Of a stretch of 54,894 nt of DNA, positions 8,741 to 17,023 are shown piece after piece (the first letter of the stretch is position 1; each line of letters starts with the position of its first letter). The stretch comes from Flavobacteriales bacterium. GTDB taxonomy: Bacteria; Bacteroidota; Bacteroidia; Flavobacteriales; BACL11. The notes beneath the pieces are model-generated. The model did no database searches, was not told where the DNA came from, and saw only the letters and a program-made list of their open reading frames with translations. The stretch lies in the NCBI GenBank assembly GCA_002696275.1, contig NZRO01000025.1:9062-63955 (forward strand). Direction: 5' to 3'. Position numbers and translations under genes: made by a program.

Positions 8741-8798
8741 AAGAAATTTCTGGATAATACTGACATAATGAGATATTTCAAAATTTAAAATTTCTTGT

Positions 8799-8806
8799 TA
8801 TATTTG
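8799..8806 (+). promoter_or_regulatory. -7 promoter element for the MORN gene
   Basis: TATATTTG matches TAnnTTTG and ends 30 nt before the ATG at 8837. It overlaps the TTG start at 8795 used in the ORF track, so that earlier start would not be transcribed from this promoter. Confidence 0.6.
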
Positions 8807-8836
8807 TTAATAAAACACAATACACATATTTATAAA

Positions 8837-10579
8837 ATGTCAGAAAATCTAGAAAGAAAAATAACAAAAGAAATGCTAAATGATTCATATACAGGAAAAG
8901 GCACATATATTTATGATAATGGAAATAAATATGTAGGAGAAATTAAGGATGGAGTCTTTGATGGAAAAGGTGTTTATACTATTGTTAATGGACCAGTTAT
9001 AACAGGTGATTTTATCAACGGACTTGTAGAGGGTTATGCTGTGATGGATTTCCTAGACGGTGAGAAATATGAAGGACAATGGGTAAAGAACAAGAAAGAA
9101 GGTGAAGGAACTTATTCTTGGGCTAATGGAAATAAATATGTAGGTGAATGGAAGAATGGCCAGCAAAATGGTAAAGGAACTTTTACTTGGAAAAGTGGAG
9201 CAAAATATGTAGGAGAATATAAGGATGATGAAAGAAATGGTTTTGGAACCTATGTGTCTAGTTCTGGAAATAAATACGAAGGAGAATTTAAGAATGGTAA
9301 CTTTAATGGTAAAGGAACTTATACTTGGACAGATGGAAATAAATATGAAGGAGATTGGGCAGATGATAAGCAAAATGGTAAAGGAACTTATACTTGGAAA
9401 AGTGGAGATAAATATGAAGGAGAATGGAAGAATAATCTACACAATGCTCAAGGGGTTTATACAGATGTAAAAAAAAATAAATACAGAAATATATCTAGTA
9501 TATATTTAAAATCTATTGAATTAGCAAATAAAATATTAGAACATTCTAATATTAAAATAGACTACAATTTTAAATTAAATTTATTACAAGATTCAGATGT
9601 TGAAGTTGATTTATTAGAATCTATGAGTAAAGATAAAGAAAATTATAACAGTAGTATCTTACGTAAATCTATTGCTTTACACTCTAATACACCAGAATCA
9701 ATAATTAGTAATCTTCTAGAAGATGATTATAGGTGGGTTCGTGAAGCAGCTGCGTCTCACTCTAAAATTAATAAACAGACTATACAGGAATTAATTAAAA
9801 CCGGAGATCGTTATATACTCAAAGGCCTTTTAGTCAACCCTAATACTGATAAAAAAGATAAGGAAAAGATTAATGAATTAATATCAGATCAAAATACTTA
9901 CCCTATAGAATATGATTCATATTCGATAAAGACTTATGGATATGGGATTATTGAAGATGTAGCGGGAAGTGTAGATATTGATTCTCTCGTCACAGCTATT
10001 ATGTCTGGAGAAGATTCTTGGAGTTCCTATATATATTCTGATTTCTATAGTTATGATGATTGTCATCACAACTTTTTACCTACATCACTAGTAGATACTG
10101 TTGTATTTCCTGATGGTAGTGAAGAAACTATTCAAGTTGATGGAGAATATAATTATCCACTAGCAGAAATAGGGGAAGAGCATGTAGGAGATCCTAATGA
10201 TCTGTTTTTTCATACTGCACAATCTTATGAAGAAGGTAATTGGGAGTACGAATCATTTGAGCTTGAGTATGAGTTTAAAGAAGAATATTTAAAAGCAATA
10301 TATGAGGATGAAGCTTTTGAAGAGGGATTAATTAAATGTTATGAATATGAAAACCCTGAAAATGATGATTATATAGATAGTTTAGAAGGTAATTTTGTTG
10401 ATGGAAGAGGATCTTCAGGTGTTGATATTGAACTATATGTGAATACAAAAGAAGGTGTAGTAGTTTGTGATGATTTATGTGATATTCGTAATGACATGCA
10501 AGAAGAGGGTAAGAATACAGAAGATGAAGATTCTGTGAAAGAGTTCATAAAACTAAGATATAATCTATCAATTGAATAA
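8837..10579 (+). CDS. MORN-repeat / LRV-repeat protein with acidic C-terminal domain, function unknown
   Basis: The start is placed at ATG 8837 (MSENLERK), giving 580 aa, because the track's TTG at 8795 lies upstream of a promoter element. Eight consecutive 23-residue MORN repeats occupy residues about 30 to 213 (pattern NKYEGEWKNG..NGKGTYTW). Residues about 264 to 350 resemble leucine-rich-variant (LRV) repeats: HSNTPESIISNLLEDDYRWV followed by REAAASHSKIN. The last 230 residues are strongly acidic with many Tyr and Trp and match nothing I recognise. No signal peptide or transmembrane segment is present, so it should be cytosolic. MORN repeats usually act as elongated binding scaffolds for lipids or proteins. 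It is followed 16 nt later by an unknown 149-aa gene that is probably co-transcribed. No function can be assigned. Confidence 0.85.
   Translation: MSENLERKITKEMLNDSYTGKGTYIYDNGNKYVGEIKDGVFDGKGVYTIVNGPVITGDFINGLVEGYAVMDFLDGEKYEGQWVKNKKEGEGTYSWANGNKYVGEWKNGQQNGKGTFTWKSGAKYVGEYKDDERNGFGTYVSSSGNKYEGEFKNGNFNGKGTYTWTDGNKYEGDWADDKQNGKGTYTWKSGDKYEGEWKNNLHNAQGVYTDVKKNKYRNISSIYLKSIELANKILEHSNIKIDYNFKLNLLQDSDVEVDLLESMSKDKENYNSSILRKSIALHSNTPESIISNLLEDDYRWVREAAASHSKINKQTIQELIKTGDRYILKGLLVNPNTDKKDKEKINELISDQNTYPIEYDSYSIKTYGYGIIEDVAGSVDIDSLVTAIMSGEDSWSSYIYSDFYSYDDCHHNFLPTSLVDTVVFPDGSEETIQVDGEYNYPLAEIGEEHVGDPNDLFFHTAQSYEEGNWEYESFELEYEFKEEYLKAIYEDEAFEEGLIKCYEYENPENDDYIDSLEGNFVDGRGSSGVDIELYVNTKEGVVVCDDLCDIRNDMQEEGKNTEDEDSVKEFIKLRYNLSIE
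8924..9475 (+). repeat. Eight in-frame 69-bp repeats encoding MORN units
   Basis: The coding repeats have a period of 69 bp (23 codons). Units 4 to 8 are the most alike: a 24-nt block beginning AATGGTAAAGGAACTTATAC is identical at 9305 and 9374, exactly one period apart. This suggests fairly recent unit duplication in the second half of the array, while units 1 and 2 have diverged. Confidence 0.85.
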
Positions 10580-10595
10580 TATAAAAATTTAAATT

Positions 10596-11045
10596 ATGAG
10601 TCTAAAATTTAAAACTGATCAAGGAAAAACTTTTGTATCAAATTTTGATAAAGCTGCTATAGATTTTATAATGAATAGTAAATTATTATCTGGATCTGGA
10701 ACTAACCGAAGCATGATTCCATTTCCGTTTACTGATAACGAAATACAAGAAATAGAAGTTTTTTTTTATGATAACATAAAAGACAATCATACTCTTATAA
10801 AACAAATAAAAGACTATCATCAACATTCTATAACAGGAAATTTTCCTTCAGATGAACTATATGAAAATATTGAAAAAATAAAAGATATATTTAATCGCTA
10901 TTTAATTTTAAACTGGGAACTTTGTGAAGAATTATTTGGAGGAACAGGTGAAGTTATTAATTTAGAAGATGAAAGTGTTAATGCTGAAACTCTAGGATTA
11001 TTTGAAGATACCGTTTTATTTTATTTCGCATACTTATCTAAATAA
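10596..11045 (+). CDS. Hypothetical protein, 149 aa, downstream partner of the MORN-LRV gene
   Basis: A soluble 149-aa protein with no signal peptide and no membrane segment. It begins MSLKFKTDQGKTFVSNFDKA, is mixed alpha/beta by eye, and has a long amphipathic region (IEVFFYDNIKDNHTLIKQI) and an acidic end (VINLEDESVNAETLGLFEDT). I do not recognise a domain. It starts 16 nt after the MORN-LRV stop codon with no terminator between, so the two are probably one operon and may act together. It has no promoter element of its own that I can see. The next gene, sucB, is convergent. Confidence 0.75.
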   Translation: MSLKFKTDQGKTFVSNFDKAAIDFIMNSKLLSGSGTNRSMIPFPFTDNEIQEIEVFFYDNIKDNHTLIKQIKDYHQHSITGNFPSDELYENIEKIKDIFNRYLILNWELCEELFGGTGEVINLEDESVNAETLGLFEDTVLFYFAYLSK

Positions 11046-11109
11046 ATTAAACAGATACTTTGTAATGATATTCAAATGTAAGGAGTAACGAAGTGTTATA
11101 TAAAATACA

Positions 11110-12297
11110 CTATAATCCTAAAAATCTTACTATATCACCACCCATTAAATGTTCTGAAGGATTTTCTAAACATTCTTTAACTCTTACTAAAAAACCAACC
11201 GACTCTCTACCATCAATTATTCTATGATCGTAAGAAAGAGCTACATACATAATTGGTCTAACTTCTACTTTTCCTTCAATCGCAATTGGACGTTCTACAA
11301 TATTATGCATTCCTAAAATTGCCGATTGAGGGGGATTAATTATTGGAGTAGAAAGCATAGAACCAAATACACCTCCATTAGTAATAGTAAAAGTACCGCC
11401 CAACATTTCATTAATGGTGATCTTTCCATCTCTGGCTTTTACCGCCAACCTCTTTATTTCAGATTCTACTTCTTGGAAATTCATCAGTTCTGCATTTCTA
11501 ACTACAGGAACCATCAATCCTTTTGGAGCGCTTACCGCAATTCCTATATCAACATAATTATGATGAATCACTTCATTACCATCAATCATTGCGTTAACAT
11601 CCTTAAACTCTTGCAGAGCAGTAGTAACCGCTTTTGTAAAGAAAGACATAAATCCTAATCCAACTGCATATTTCTCTTTAAATTGGTCTTTATACTGCTT
11701 TCTGATTTCAAAAATAGCAGTCATATCTACTTCATTAAAAGTAGTAAGCATTGCCGTTTCATTTTTTACAGTAACCAGTCTACTTGCAATTTTTCTTCTT
11801 AAGGATGACATCTTCTTTCTAGAAGTTCCTCTTGGTCCATCTGTTGATATTCCATTTATTGCGTCTATAACATCACTCTTTGTAATTTTTCCCGCCTCAC
11901 CAGTTCCTTTTACATCCTTTGTTGAAATATCGTGCTCACTAATTATAGCAGATGCTAATGGAGTTGCTTTTACTCCACCTAAATCTACAGTAGATTTTAC
12001 AACTGATTTTGGAGCTTCAATAACTTCATCTTGATTTGATTTTACCTTAGACTCCCCTTTTATAGAGGTATCAATAATACATACCACATCACCAACGGCA
12101 ACAGTTTCTCCATCTCCTACAACAATTTTAATAATTCCGCTTTCTTCAGCAGGTAATTCTAATGTTGCTTTATCAGAATCTATTTCTGCAATGGATTGAT
12201 CTTTTTCTACATACTCTCCATCTTCCACTAACCATTCCGCAATCTCAACCTCAGATATTGATTCTCCCGGACTCGGTACTTTCATTTCTAATAACAT
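11110..12297 (-). CDS. sucB: Dihydrolipoamide succinyltransferase (E2 of 2-oxoglutarate dehydrogenase)
   Basis: Transfers the succinyl group from lipoamide to CoA in the TCA cycle. The 395-aa protein has one lipoyl domain (residues 1 to about 77, lipoylated lysine in [14 protein letters not shown]), a hinge, a peripheral-subunit-binding domain ([19 protein letters not shown], about 110-145), and the catalytic domain from about 165 with the active-site motif [16 protein letters not shown] near the end. It starts 3 nt after the sucA stop codon, so sucA-sucB is one unit. The E3 gene (lpd) is not in the window. The 2-oxoglutarate rather than pyruvate assignment rests on the adjacent SucA-type E1. 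Confidence 0.95.
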   Translation of the reverse strand: MLLEMKVPSPGESISEVEIAEWLVEDGEYVEKDQSIAEIDSDKATLELPAEESGIIKIVVGDGETVAVGDVVCIIDTSIKGESKVKSNQDEVIEAPKSVVKSTVDLGGVKATPLASAIISEHDISTKDVKGTGEAGKITKSDVIDAINGISTDGPRGTSRKKMSSLRRKIASRLVTVKNETAMLTTFNEVDMTAIFEIRKQYKDQFKEKYAVGLGFMSFFTKAVTTALQEFKDVNAMIDGNEVIHHNYVDIGIAVSAPKGLMVPVVRNAELMNFQEVESEIKRLAVKARDGKITINEMLGGTFTITNGGVFGSMLSTPIINPPQSAILGMHNIVERPIAIEGKVEVRPIMYVALSYDHRIIDGRESVGFLVRVKECLENPSEHLMGGDIVRFLGL

Positions 12298-12300
12298 GTC

Positions 12301-15003
12301 TTATTTTTTAAAAACTTTATTAATTATTTCTTTTTGTTCTACAGCTGATGTCTTACTTGAGCCAGTGGCAGTTGCTGCTGAGGCATCTCTTGCAATCACA
12401 TCAATTCCTAATAATCTTAACTCAGATAAAATAAAGGTCCAAGCTCCCATATTTTCTGGTTCTTCTTGTACCCAAAGTAACTCTTTAGCATTATACTTTT
12501 CTATCAGCTCTTTTATGAGTGATTTATCTAATGGGTATAATTGCTCTATCCTAACAATAGCAATATTACAAGCATTCTCTTGCTCTCTCCTTTCCAATAA
12601 CTCATAATATATTTTTCCACTACAAAGAACTAATCTATCAATTGATTTTGGAACAATATCATCATCAATAATTCCTTCAAACATCCCATCCGCTAAATCA
12701 TCAATAGTAGAAACGCATTTAGGATGTCTTAATAAACTCTTAGGAGTAAATACGACTAATGGCTTTCTAAAATCTCTTTTTAACTGTCTTCTTAAAACAT
12801 GATAGAAATTGGCAGGAGTAGTACAATTTACAATCTGCATATTATACTTAGCACATAACTGTAAATATCTCTCTAATCTAGCAGAAGAGTGTTCTGCTCC
12901 CTGTCCTTCATAACCATGTGGTAACAACATAACCAACCCACTCATCACTTTCCATTTATCCTCAGCACAAGAAATGAACTGATCTAACATAATCTGAGCT
13001 CCATTAGAAAAATCTCCAAATTGAGCCTCCCAAATAGTTAAGTCATTTGGTCGTGCCATAGAAAATCCATAATCAAAACCAAGTACTCCATATTCTGATA
13101 GTAAAGAATTATAGGCTTCAAAACTAGAGTTATCACTAATATTATTTAAAGGACAAACCTCCTCCTCAGAATGTTCAACCTTCAATATAGCATGTCTGTG
13201 TGAAAAAGTGCCTCTTTCAACATCCTGACCACTTAACCGAACATTATGACCTTCATCTAATAATGAGGCATATGCTAGAAGTTCTCCCATTGACCAGTCT
13301 AACTTATTAGTTTCTTCTACCATTTTTTTTCTGTCAGACAATAACTTTCTTGTTTTCTTAAAAAGTTTATCCGCCTGTGGAATATCATATAAGTATTTTG
13401 CTAAATCTTTGAGTTTTTTCTTACTAATATTTGTTGCAGTTGATCCTTCAAAATATTCTTCAAGATTTCTTTTTATCTCTTGCCATTCTTCTTTTAGGAA
13501 AGGAGTAATTTTTGCTTTTTCTATTTCCTTTGCTTCATCAAATCTGTCTTGCAATAAATTCTGAAAATCTTGTTCTAACTCTTTTGCGATAGTTGCCTCA
13601 ACCACTCCCTCATTCATCAATTTCTCCTTATAAATCTCTCTAGGGTTTTTATGTTTTGAAATTGCCTCATACAATAAAGGTTGAGTAAACCTTGGCTCAT
13701 CACCTTCATTATGACCGTATTTTCGGTAACATAATAAATCGATAAATACATCCTTGTGGTATTTCTGTCTATATTCAACTGCAAGCTGGAGAGCGTGGAC
13801 AACCGCTTCTACATCATCTCCATTTACATGTAATACAGGGGATAAGGTAACTTTAGCGACATCCGTGCAATAAGTACTCGATCTAGCGTCATGATAATTT
13901 GTAGTAAACCCTACTTGGTTATTTACCGCAATATGTATTGTTCCTCCAGTTTGATAACCATCTAACTGAGACATTTGTATAACTTCATATACCACACCTT
14001 GTCCAGCAAATGCTGCATCTCCATGTAAAAGAACAGGTAAAATTTTGTCTACATTTCCTTTATACTCATTATCTAGTTTTGCTCTTGTAATACCTTCAAC
14101 TACAGGATCAACTGCTTCCAAGTGAGAAGGATTCGGGGTAAGATTTAACTTTATCTCGTTTCCATTATTACATTTTTGGACTGAGGTAAACCCTAAGTGA
14201 TATTTTACATCACCAGCGATATCTTCATCCTCATACAATTTTCCTTCAAACTCAGAAAAAATCTCTTTGTAAGTCTTATTAAAAATATTTGCCAATACAT
14301 TTAACCTACCTCTGTGAGCCATTCCCACCACAAACTCCTCCACACCTAGTTCCGAGCTGTGCTCTACAAGTGCATCTAAAGCGGGAATTAAAGATTCGGC
14401 TCCTTCCAAAGAGAATCTTTTTTGCCCTACAAATTTCTTGTGTAAGAAGTTTTCAAATGCAACCGCCTGATTTAATTTATGTAAAATATGTTTCTTTTGA
14501 GTTGTTTGAAATTTTGGAGTATTAGAATTCTGATGAAGTCTATTTTTAATCCAATCTATCTCTTTGGGATCACGAATATACATATACTCTATCCCTATAG
14601 ATTGACAGTAAACTTTTTCTAGATGCTCAATAATTACTTTTAAAGATGATGGCCCAATACCCACCTGTTCTCCAGCTTGAAATTCAATATCTAAATCTGA
14701 CTCTTCTAATCCAAAATTTTTATAATCTAAAGTAGGAGAATATTTCCTTCTTTCTCTAACAGGGTTTGTTTTGGTAAATAAATGTCCACTTTTTCTGTAG
14801 GCGTCAATAAGATTAATTACCTTAAATTCTTTCTGAAAAAATTGTGGAACATCCGCTTCTGAATAAACCTCTTTTGCAAAGTCAAAACCTTGAAAAAAAT
14901 TAACCCAATCTTCTTCTATACTTTGAGGATCTTGGAGATATTTATCATACATCTCTTCAACCCATCCTGTATGTACGGATCCTAAAAAGGAAAACTTATC
15001 CAT
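12301..15003 (-). CDS. sucA: 2-oxoglutarate dehydrogenase E1 component
   Basis: The ThDP-dependent decarboxylase of the 2-oxoglutarate dehydrogenase complex, 900 aa, close to the usual 910-940. The N-terminal E2-binding segment is present (SVHTGWVEEMYDKYLQDPQS). Other signatures are GMAHRGRLNVLANIF, LLHGDAAFAGQGVVYE, the ThDP/Mg loop AVNNQVGFTTNY, and CYRKYGHNEGDEPRFTQPLLY. The C-terminal transketolase-like half includes LPHGYEGQGAEHSSARLERY. A -7 element lies 23 nt upstream of the ATG. It duplicates the chemistry of the nearby korAB but passes electrons to NAD+ through E3 instead of ferredoxin. Confidence 0.96.
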   Translation of the reverse strand: MDKFSFLGSVHTGWVEEMYDKYLQDPQSIEEDWVNFFQGFDFAKEVYSEADVPQFFQKEFKVINLIDAYRKSGHLFTKTNPVRERRKYSPTLDYKNFGLEESDLDIEFQAGEQVGIGPSSLKVIIEHLEKVYCQSIGIEYMYIRDPKEIDWIKNRLHQNSNTPKFQTTQKKHILHKLNQAVAFENFLHKKFVGQKRFSLEGAESLIPALDALVEHSSELGVEEFVVGMAHRGRLNVLANIFNKTYKEIFSEFEGKLYEDEDIAGDVKYHLGFTSVQKCNNGNEIKLNLTPNPSHLEAVDPVVEGITRAKLDNEYKGNVDKILPVLLHGDAAFAGQGVVYEVIQMSQLDGYQTGGTIHIAVNNQVGFTTNYHDARSSTYCTDVAKVTLSPVLHVNGDDVEAVVHALQLAVEYRQKYHKDVFIDLLCYRKYGHNEGDEPRFTQPLLYEAISKHKNPREIYKEKLMNEGVVEATIAKELEQDFQNLLQDRFDEAKEIEKAKITPFLKEEWQEIKRNLEEYFEGSTATNISKKKLKDLAKYLYDIPQADKLFKKTRKLLSDRKKMVEETNKLDWSMGELLAYASLLDEGHNVRLSGQDVERGTFSHRHAILKVEHSEEEVCPLNNISDNSSFEAYNSLLSEYGVLGFDYGFSMARPNDLTIWEAQFGDFSNGAQIMLDQFISCAEDKWKVMSGLVMLLPHGYEGQGAEHSSARLERYLQLCAKYNMQIVNCTTPANFYHVLRRQLKRDFRKPLVVFTPKSLLRHPKCVSTIDDLADGMFEGIIDDDIVPKSIDRLVLCSGKIYYELLERREQENACNIAIVRIEQLYPLDKSLIKELIEKYNAKELLWVQEEPENMGAWTFILSELRLLGIDVIARDASAATATGSSKTSAVEQKEIINKVFKK

Positions 15004-15026
15004 TATTTATAACTAAATTTAGTTAG

Positions 15027-15034
15027 CAAAATTA
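15027..15034 (-). promoter_or_regulatory. -7 promoter element for sucAB
   Basis: Minus strand TAATTTTG followed by CT, an exact TAnnTTTG match ending 23 nt before the sucA ATG. Confidence 0.6.
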
Positions 15035-15147
15035 TCTATTTTTATTCATATACGTTGTTAAATACCGCTGATTTTAATGGCCTGAGATATAATTCGCTTG
15101 AATTATCTTTTTCAAGTCTCTGTTTTTAATCATTTAAGTCAACATTT

Positions 15148-15179
15148 CTGTAAATGAAAGATAGATGTTTTCATTTCAG
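15148..15179 (-). terminator. Weak AT-rich hairpin downstream of the polyprenyl synthase gene
   Basis: CTGTAAATGAAA and TTTCATTTCAG pair with a single bulged T around an 8-9 nt loop, about 20 nt after the stop codon of the polyprenyl synthase gene. There is no clean T-run, so termination is uncertain. A second small inverted repeat (CTTGAA...TTCAAG, 15097-15116) lies further on. Nothing coding is visible in 15004-15199. Confidence 0.3.
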
Positions 15180-15199
15180 ATCTAATTCTATTATTTTCA

Positions 15200-16165
15200 T
15201 TATGAAATTCTTTTTAGTAATAACTCTGAAAAGGTATACAAGGGTTTTTTAGCATCTGAATTAATAGAGTCTAAATGAGATAAAGCTCTTTTATGATATT
15301 GTTCCATTAATTTAGTTGTCTGTGCAGGTATCTCTAAGTTACTAAAGATTTTTTTGACCGCTTCTATTTTCTGGTCTCTTTCTATAGTGTTGGAAAAATA
15401 GTAAATTAATCTTTCTTTTTGATATTCATCTGAAAGTTCTAATGCTTTCAAATACAAATAAGTTTTTTTATTTGAAATAATATCACCTCCTAACTGTTTA
15501 CCAAAATTTCCTGGATCTCCAAAAGTATCTAGCAAATCATCCTTTAATTGAAAAGCAATTCCCATATTTTTACCAAACTCATAAAGATGATTTGATTCTT
15601 CTTTGGTCGCCCCCCCATTTATTGCTCCTATTTTTAAAGATGCTGCAAGCAACACGGATGTTTTATACTCAATCATTTTTAAATATTCTTTTATAGAAAC
15701 AACTTCTCTATTTTCATAATCCATATCCCATTGTTGTCCTTCACATACCTCTATAGCGGCTTTATTAAATGTATTTAGAACCTCTCTTAAATAAATATCT
15801 TCAACAGACATTAATAAATTGTAGGATTGTACCAACATAGTATCACCAGAGAGAATTGCGGAATTTTTATCCCACTTTTCATGAACTGTTTTTACACCCC
15901 TTCTTAAGGGCGCTTCATCCATTATGTCGTCATGTAATAAAGTGAAATTATGAAAGATCTCAATTGCAACAGCTGCTTTTACAGATTTCTCTATGTCTGA
16001 ATTAAAAATTTGATGGGCCATTAATGTGAGAACAGGCCTAATTCTTTTACCTCCAATACCCATAACATATTTAATTGGATCATATAAATTTTTTGGGTTT
16101 GCAGGAAAGTAAATTGTCTTTAACTCCTCTTGTATTAAAAGTTGTAATTCTTGAATAGATTTCAT
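15200..16165 (-). CDS. Polyprenyl diphosphate synthase (trans-isoprenyl family)
   Basis: A 321-aa chain-elongating prenyltransferase that condenses isopentenyl diphosphate with allylic diphosphates. The substrate-binding motifs are clear: [19 protein letters not shown], the first aspartate-rich motif [11 protein letters not shown], and the second in [15 protein letters not shown]. Product chain length (for example the menaquinone side chain) cannot be read safely from sequence. The ATG overlaps the rfbA stop codon by 4 bp, so translation is coupled in the RND-rfbA-prenyltransferase gene string. Confidence 0.9.
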   Translation of the reverse strand: MKSIQELQLLIQEELKTIYFPANPKNLYDPIKYVMGIGGKRIRPVLTLMAHQIFNSDIEKSVKAAVAIEIFHNFTLLHDDIMDEAPLRRGVKTVHEKWDKNSAILSGDTMLVQSYNLLMSVEDIYLREVLNTFNKAAIEVCEGQQWDMDYENREVVSIKEYLKMIEYKTSVLLAASLKIGAINGGATKEESNHLYEFGKNMGIAFQLKDDLLDTFGDPGNFGKQLGGDIISNKKTYLYLKALELSDEYQKERLIYYFSNTIERDQKIEAVKKIFSNLEIPAQTTKLMEQYHKRALSHLDSINSDAKKPLYTFSELLLKRIS

Positions 16166-17022
16166 TCCTTATCCAATAAATTTACTAGATACTCTCCATA
16201 ACCACTCTTAATTAGAGGTTCTGCAATATCTAATAGATGATTTTTGTCTATATATCCCATTCTGTAAGCTGCTTCTTCAATACATCCAATTTTTCTTCCT
16301 TGCCTTTCCTCAATTACTTGCACATACTGATTTGCTTGCATTAGAGACGAGAATGTCCCTGTATCTAACCAAGCGGTTCCTCTACCAAGAACTCTTACAT
16401 CTAATACACCTCTTTTTAAATATTCCTTATTGACATCTGTAATTTCGTACTCTCCTCTAGCAGATAGTTTTATATTTTTAGCAATTTCTACCACTGAATT
16501 ATCGTAGTAATACAACCCAGGAACCGCATAATTTGATTTAGGAATAGAAGGTTTTTCTTCTAATGAAAGAGCTTTAAAATTTTCATCAAACTCCACAACA
16601 CCATATCGTTGAGGATCATTGACATGATAACCGAATACAATTCCACCCTCTACATCTTCGCAATCTGCCAATGTTTTAATTTTCATTTGAAAAATATTAT
16701 CTCCCAAGATTAAGCAAACTTTATCATCACCTATAAATTCTTCTCCAATTATAAAAGCTTGTGCCAAACCATTTGGAACATCTTGAACTTTATATTCAAA
16801 TTTACACCCTATTCTACTACCATCTCCTAATAATTTTTTGAATAATGGTAAATCATGGGGAGTAGAAATAATTAATATCTCATTTATTCCAGAATACATT
16901 AAAGTTGTTAACGGATAGTATATCATTGGCTTATCATAGATAGGCATCATTTGTTTACTTACCGCTAATGTAAGAGGGTGTAATCTTGTTCCTGATCCGC
17001 CTGCTAAAATTATTCCTTTCAT
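16162..17022 (-). CDS. rfbA: Glucose-1-phosphate thymidylyltransferase
   Basis: Makes dTDP-glucose from dTTP and glucose-1-phosphate, the first step toward dTDP-rhamnose and related surface sugars. At 286 aa it has normal length. The nucleotide-binding signature [20 protein letters not shown] is at residues 3-22, then [37 protein letters not shown] and [12 protein letters not shown] are also typical. The usual partners rfbB, rfbC and rfbD are not adjacent; instead the gene sits between an RND exporter (1-nt gap) and a polyprenyl synthase (4-bp overlap), so its pathway partners must be elsewhere. Confidence 0.95.
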   Translation of the reverse strand: MKGIILAGGSGTRLHPLTLAVSKQMMPIYDKPMIYYPLTTLMYSGINEILIISTPHDLPLFKKLLGDGSRIGCKFEYKVQDVPNGLAQAFIIGEEFIGDDKVCLILGDNIFQMKIKTLADCEDVEGGIVFGYHVNDPQRYGVVEFDENFKALSLEEKPSIPKSNYAVPGLYYYDNSVVEIAKNIKLSARGEYEITDVNKEYLKRGVLDVRVLGRGTAWLDTGTFSSLMQANQYVQVIEERQGRKIGCIEEAAYRMGYIDKNHLLDIAEPLIKSGYGEYLVNLLDKE

Positions 17023-17023
17023 T

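Noticed and set aside
8795-8836. Upstream TTG start of the MORN gene in the ORF track (14 extra residues)
   Set aside because: A perfect -7 element lies at 8799-8806, so this region is promoter; ATG 8837 is a normal start.
8924-9475. Repeat array considered as a possible CRISPR
   Set aside because: The units are contiguous 69-bp coding repeats with no unique spacers, and they encode MORN motifs.
12296-12607. Plus-strand 103-aa ORF over the 3' end of sucA
   Set aside because: Shadow of the sucA C-terminus; composition follows the reverse complement of the sucA codons.
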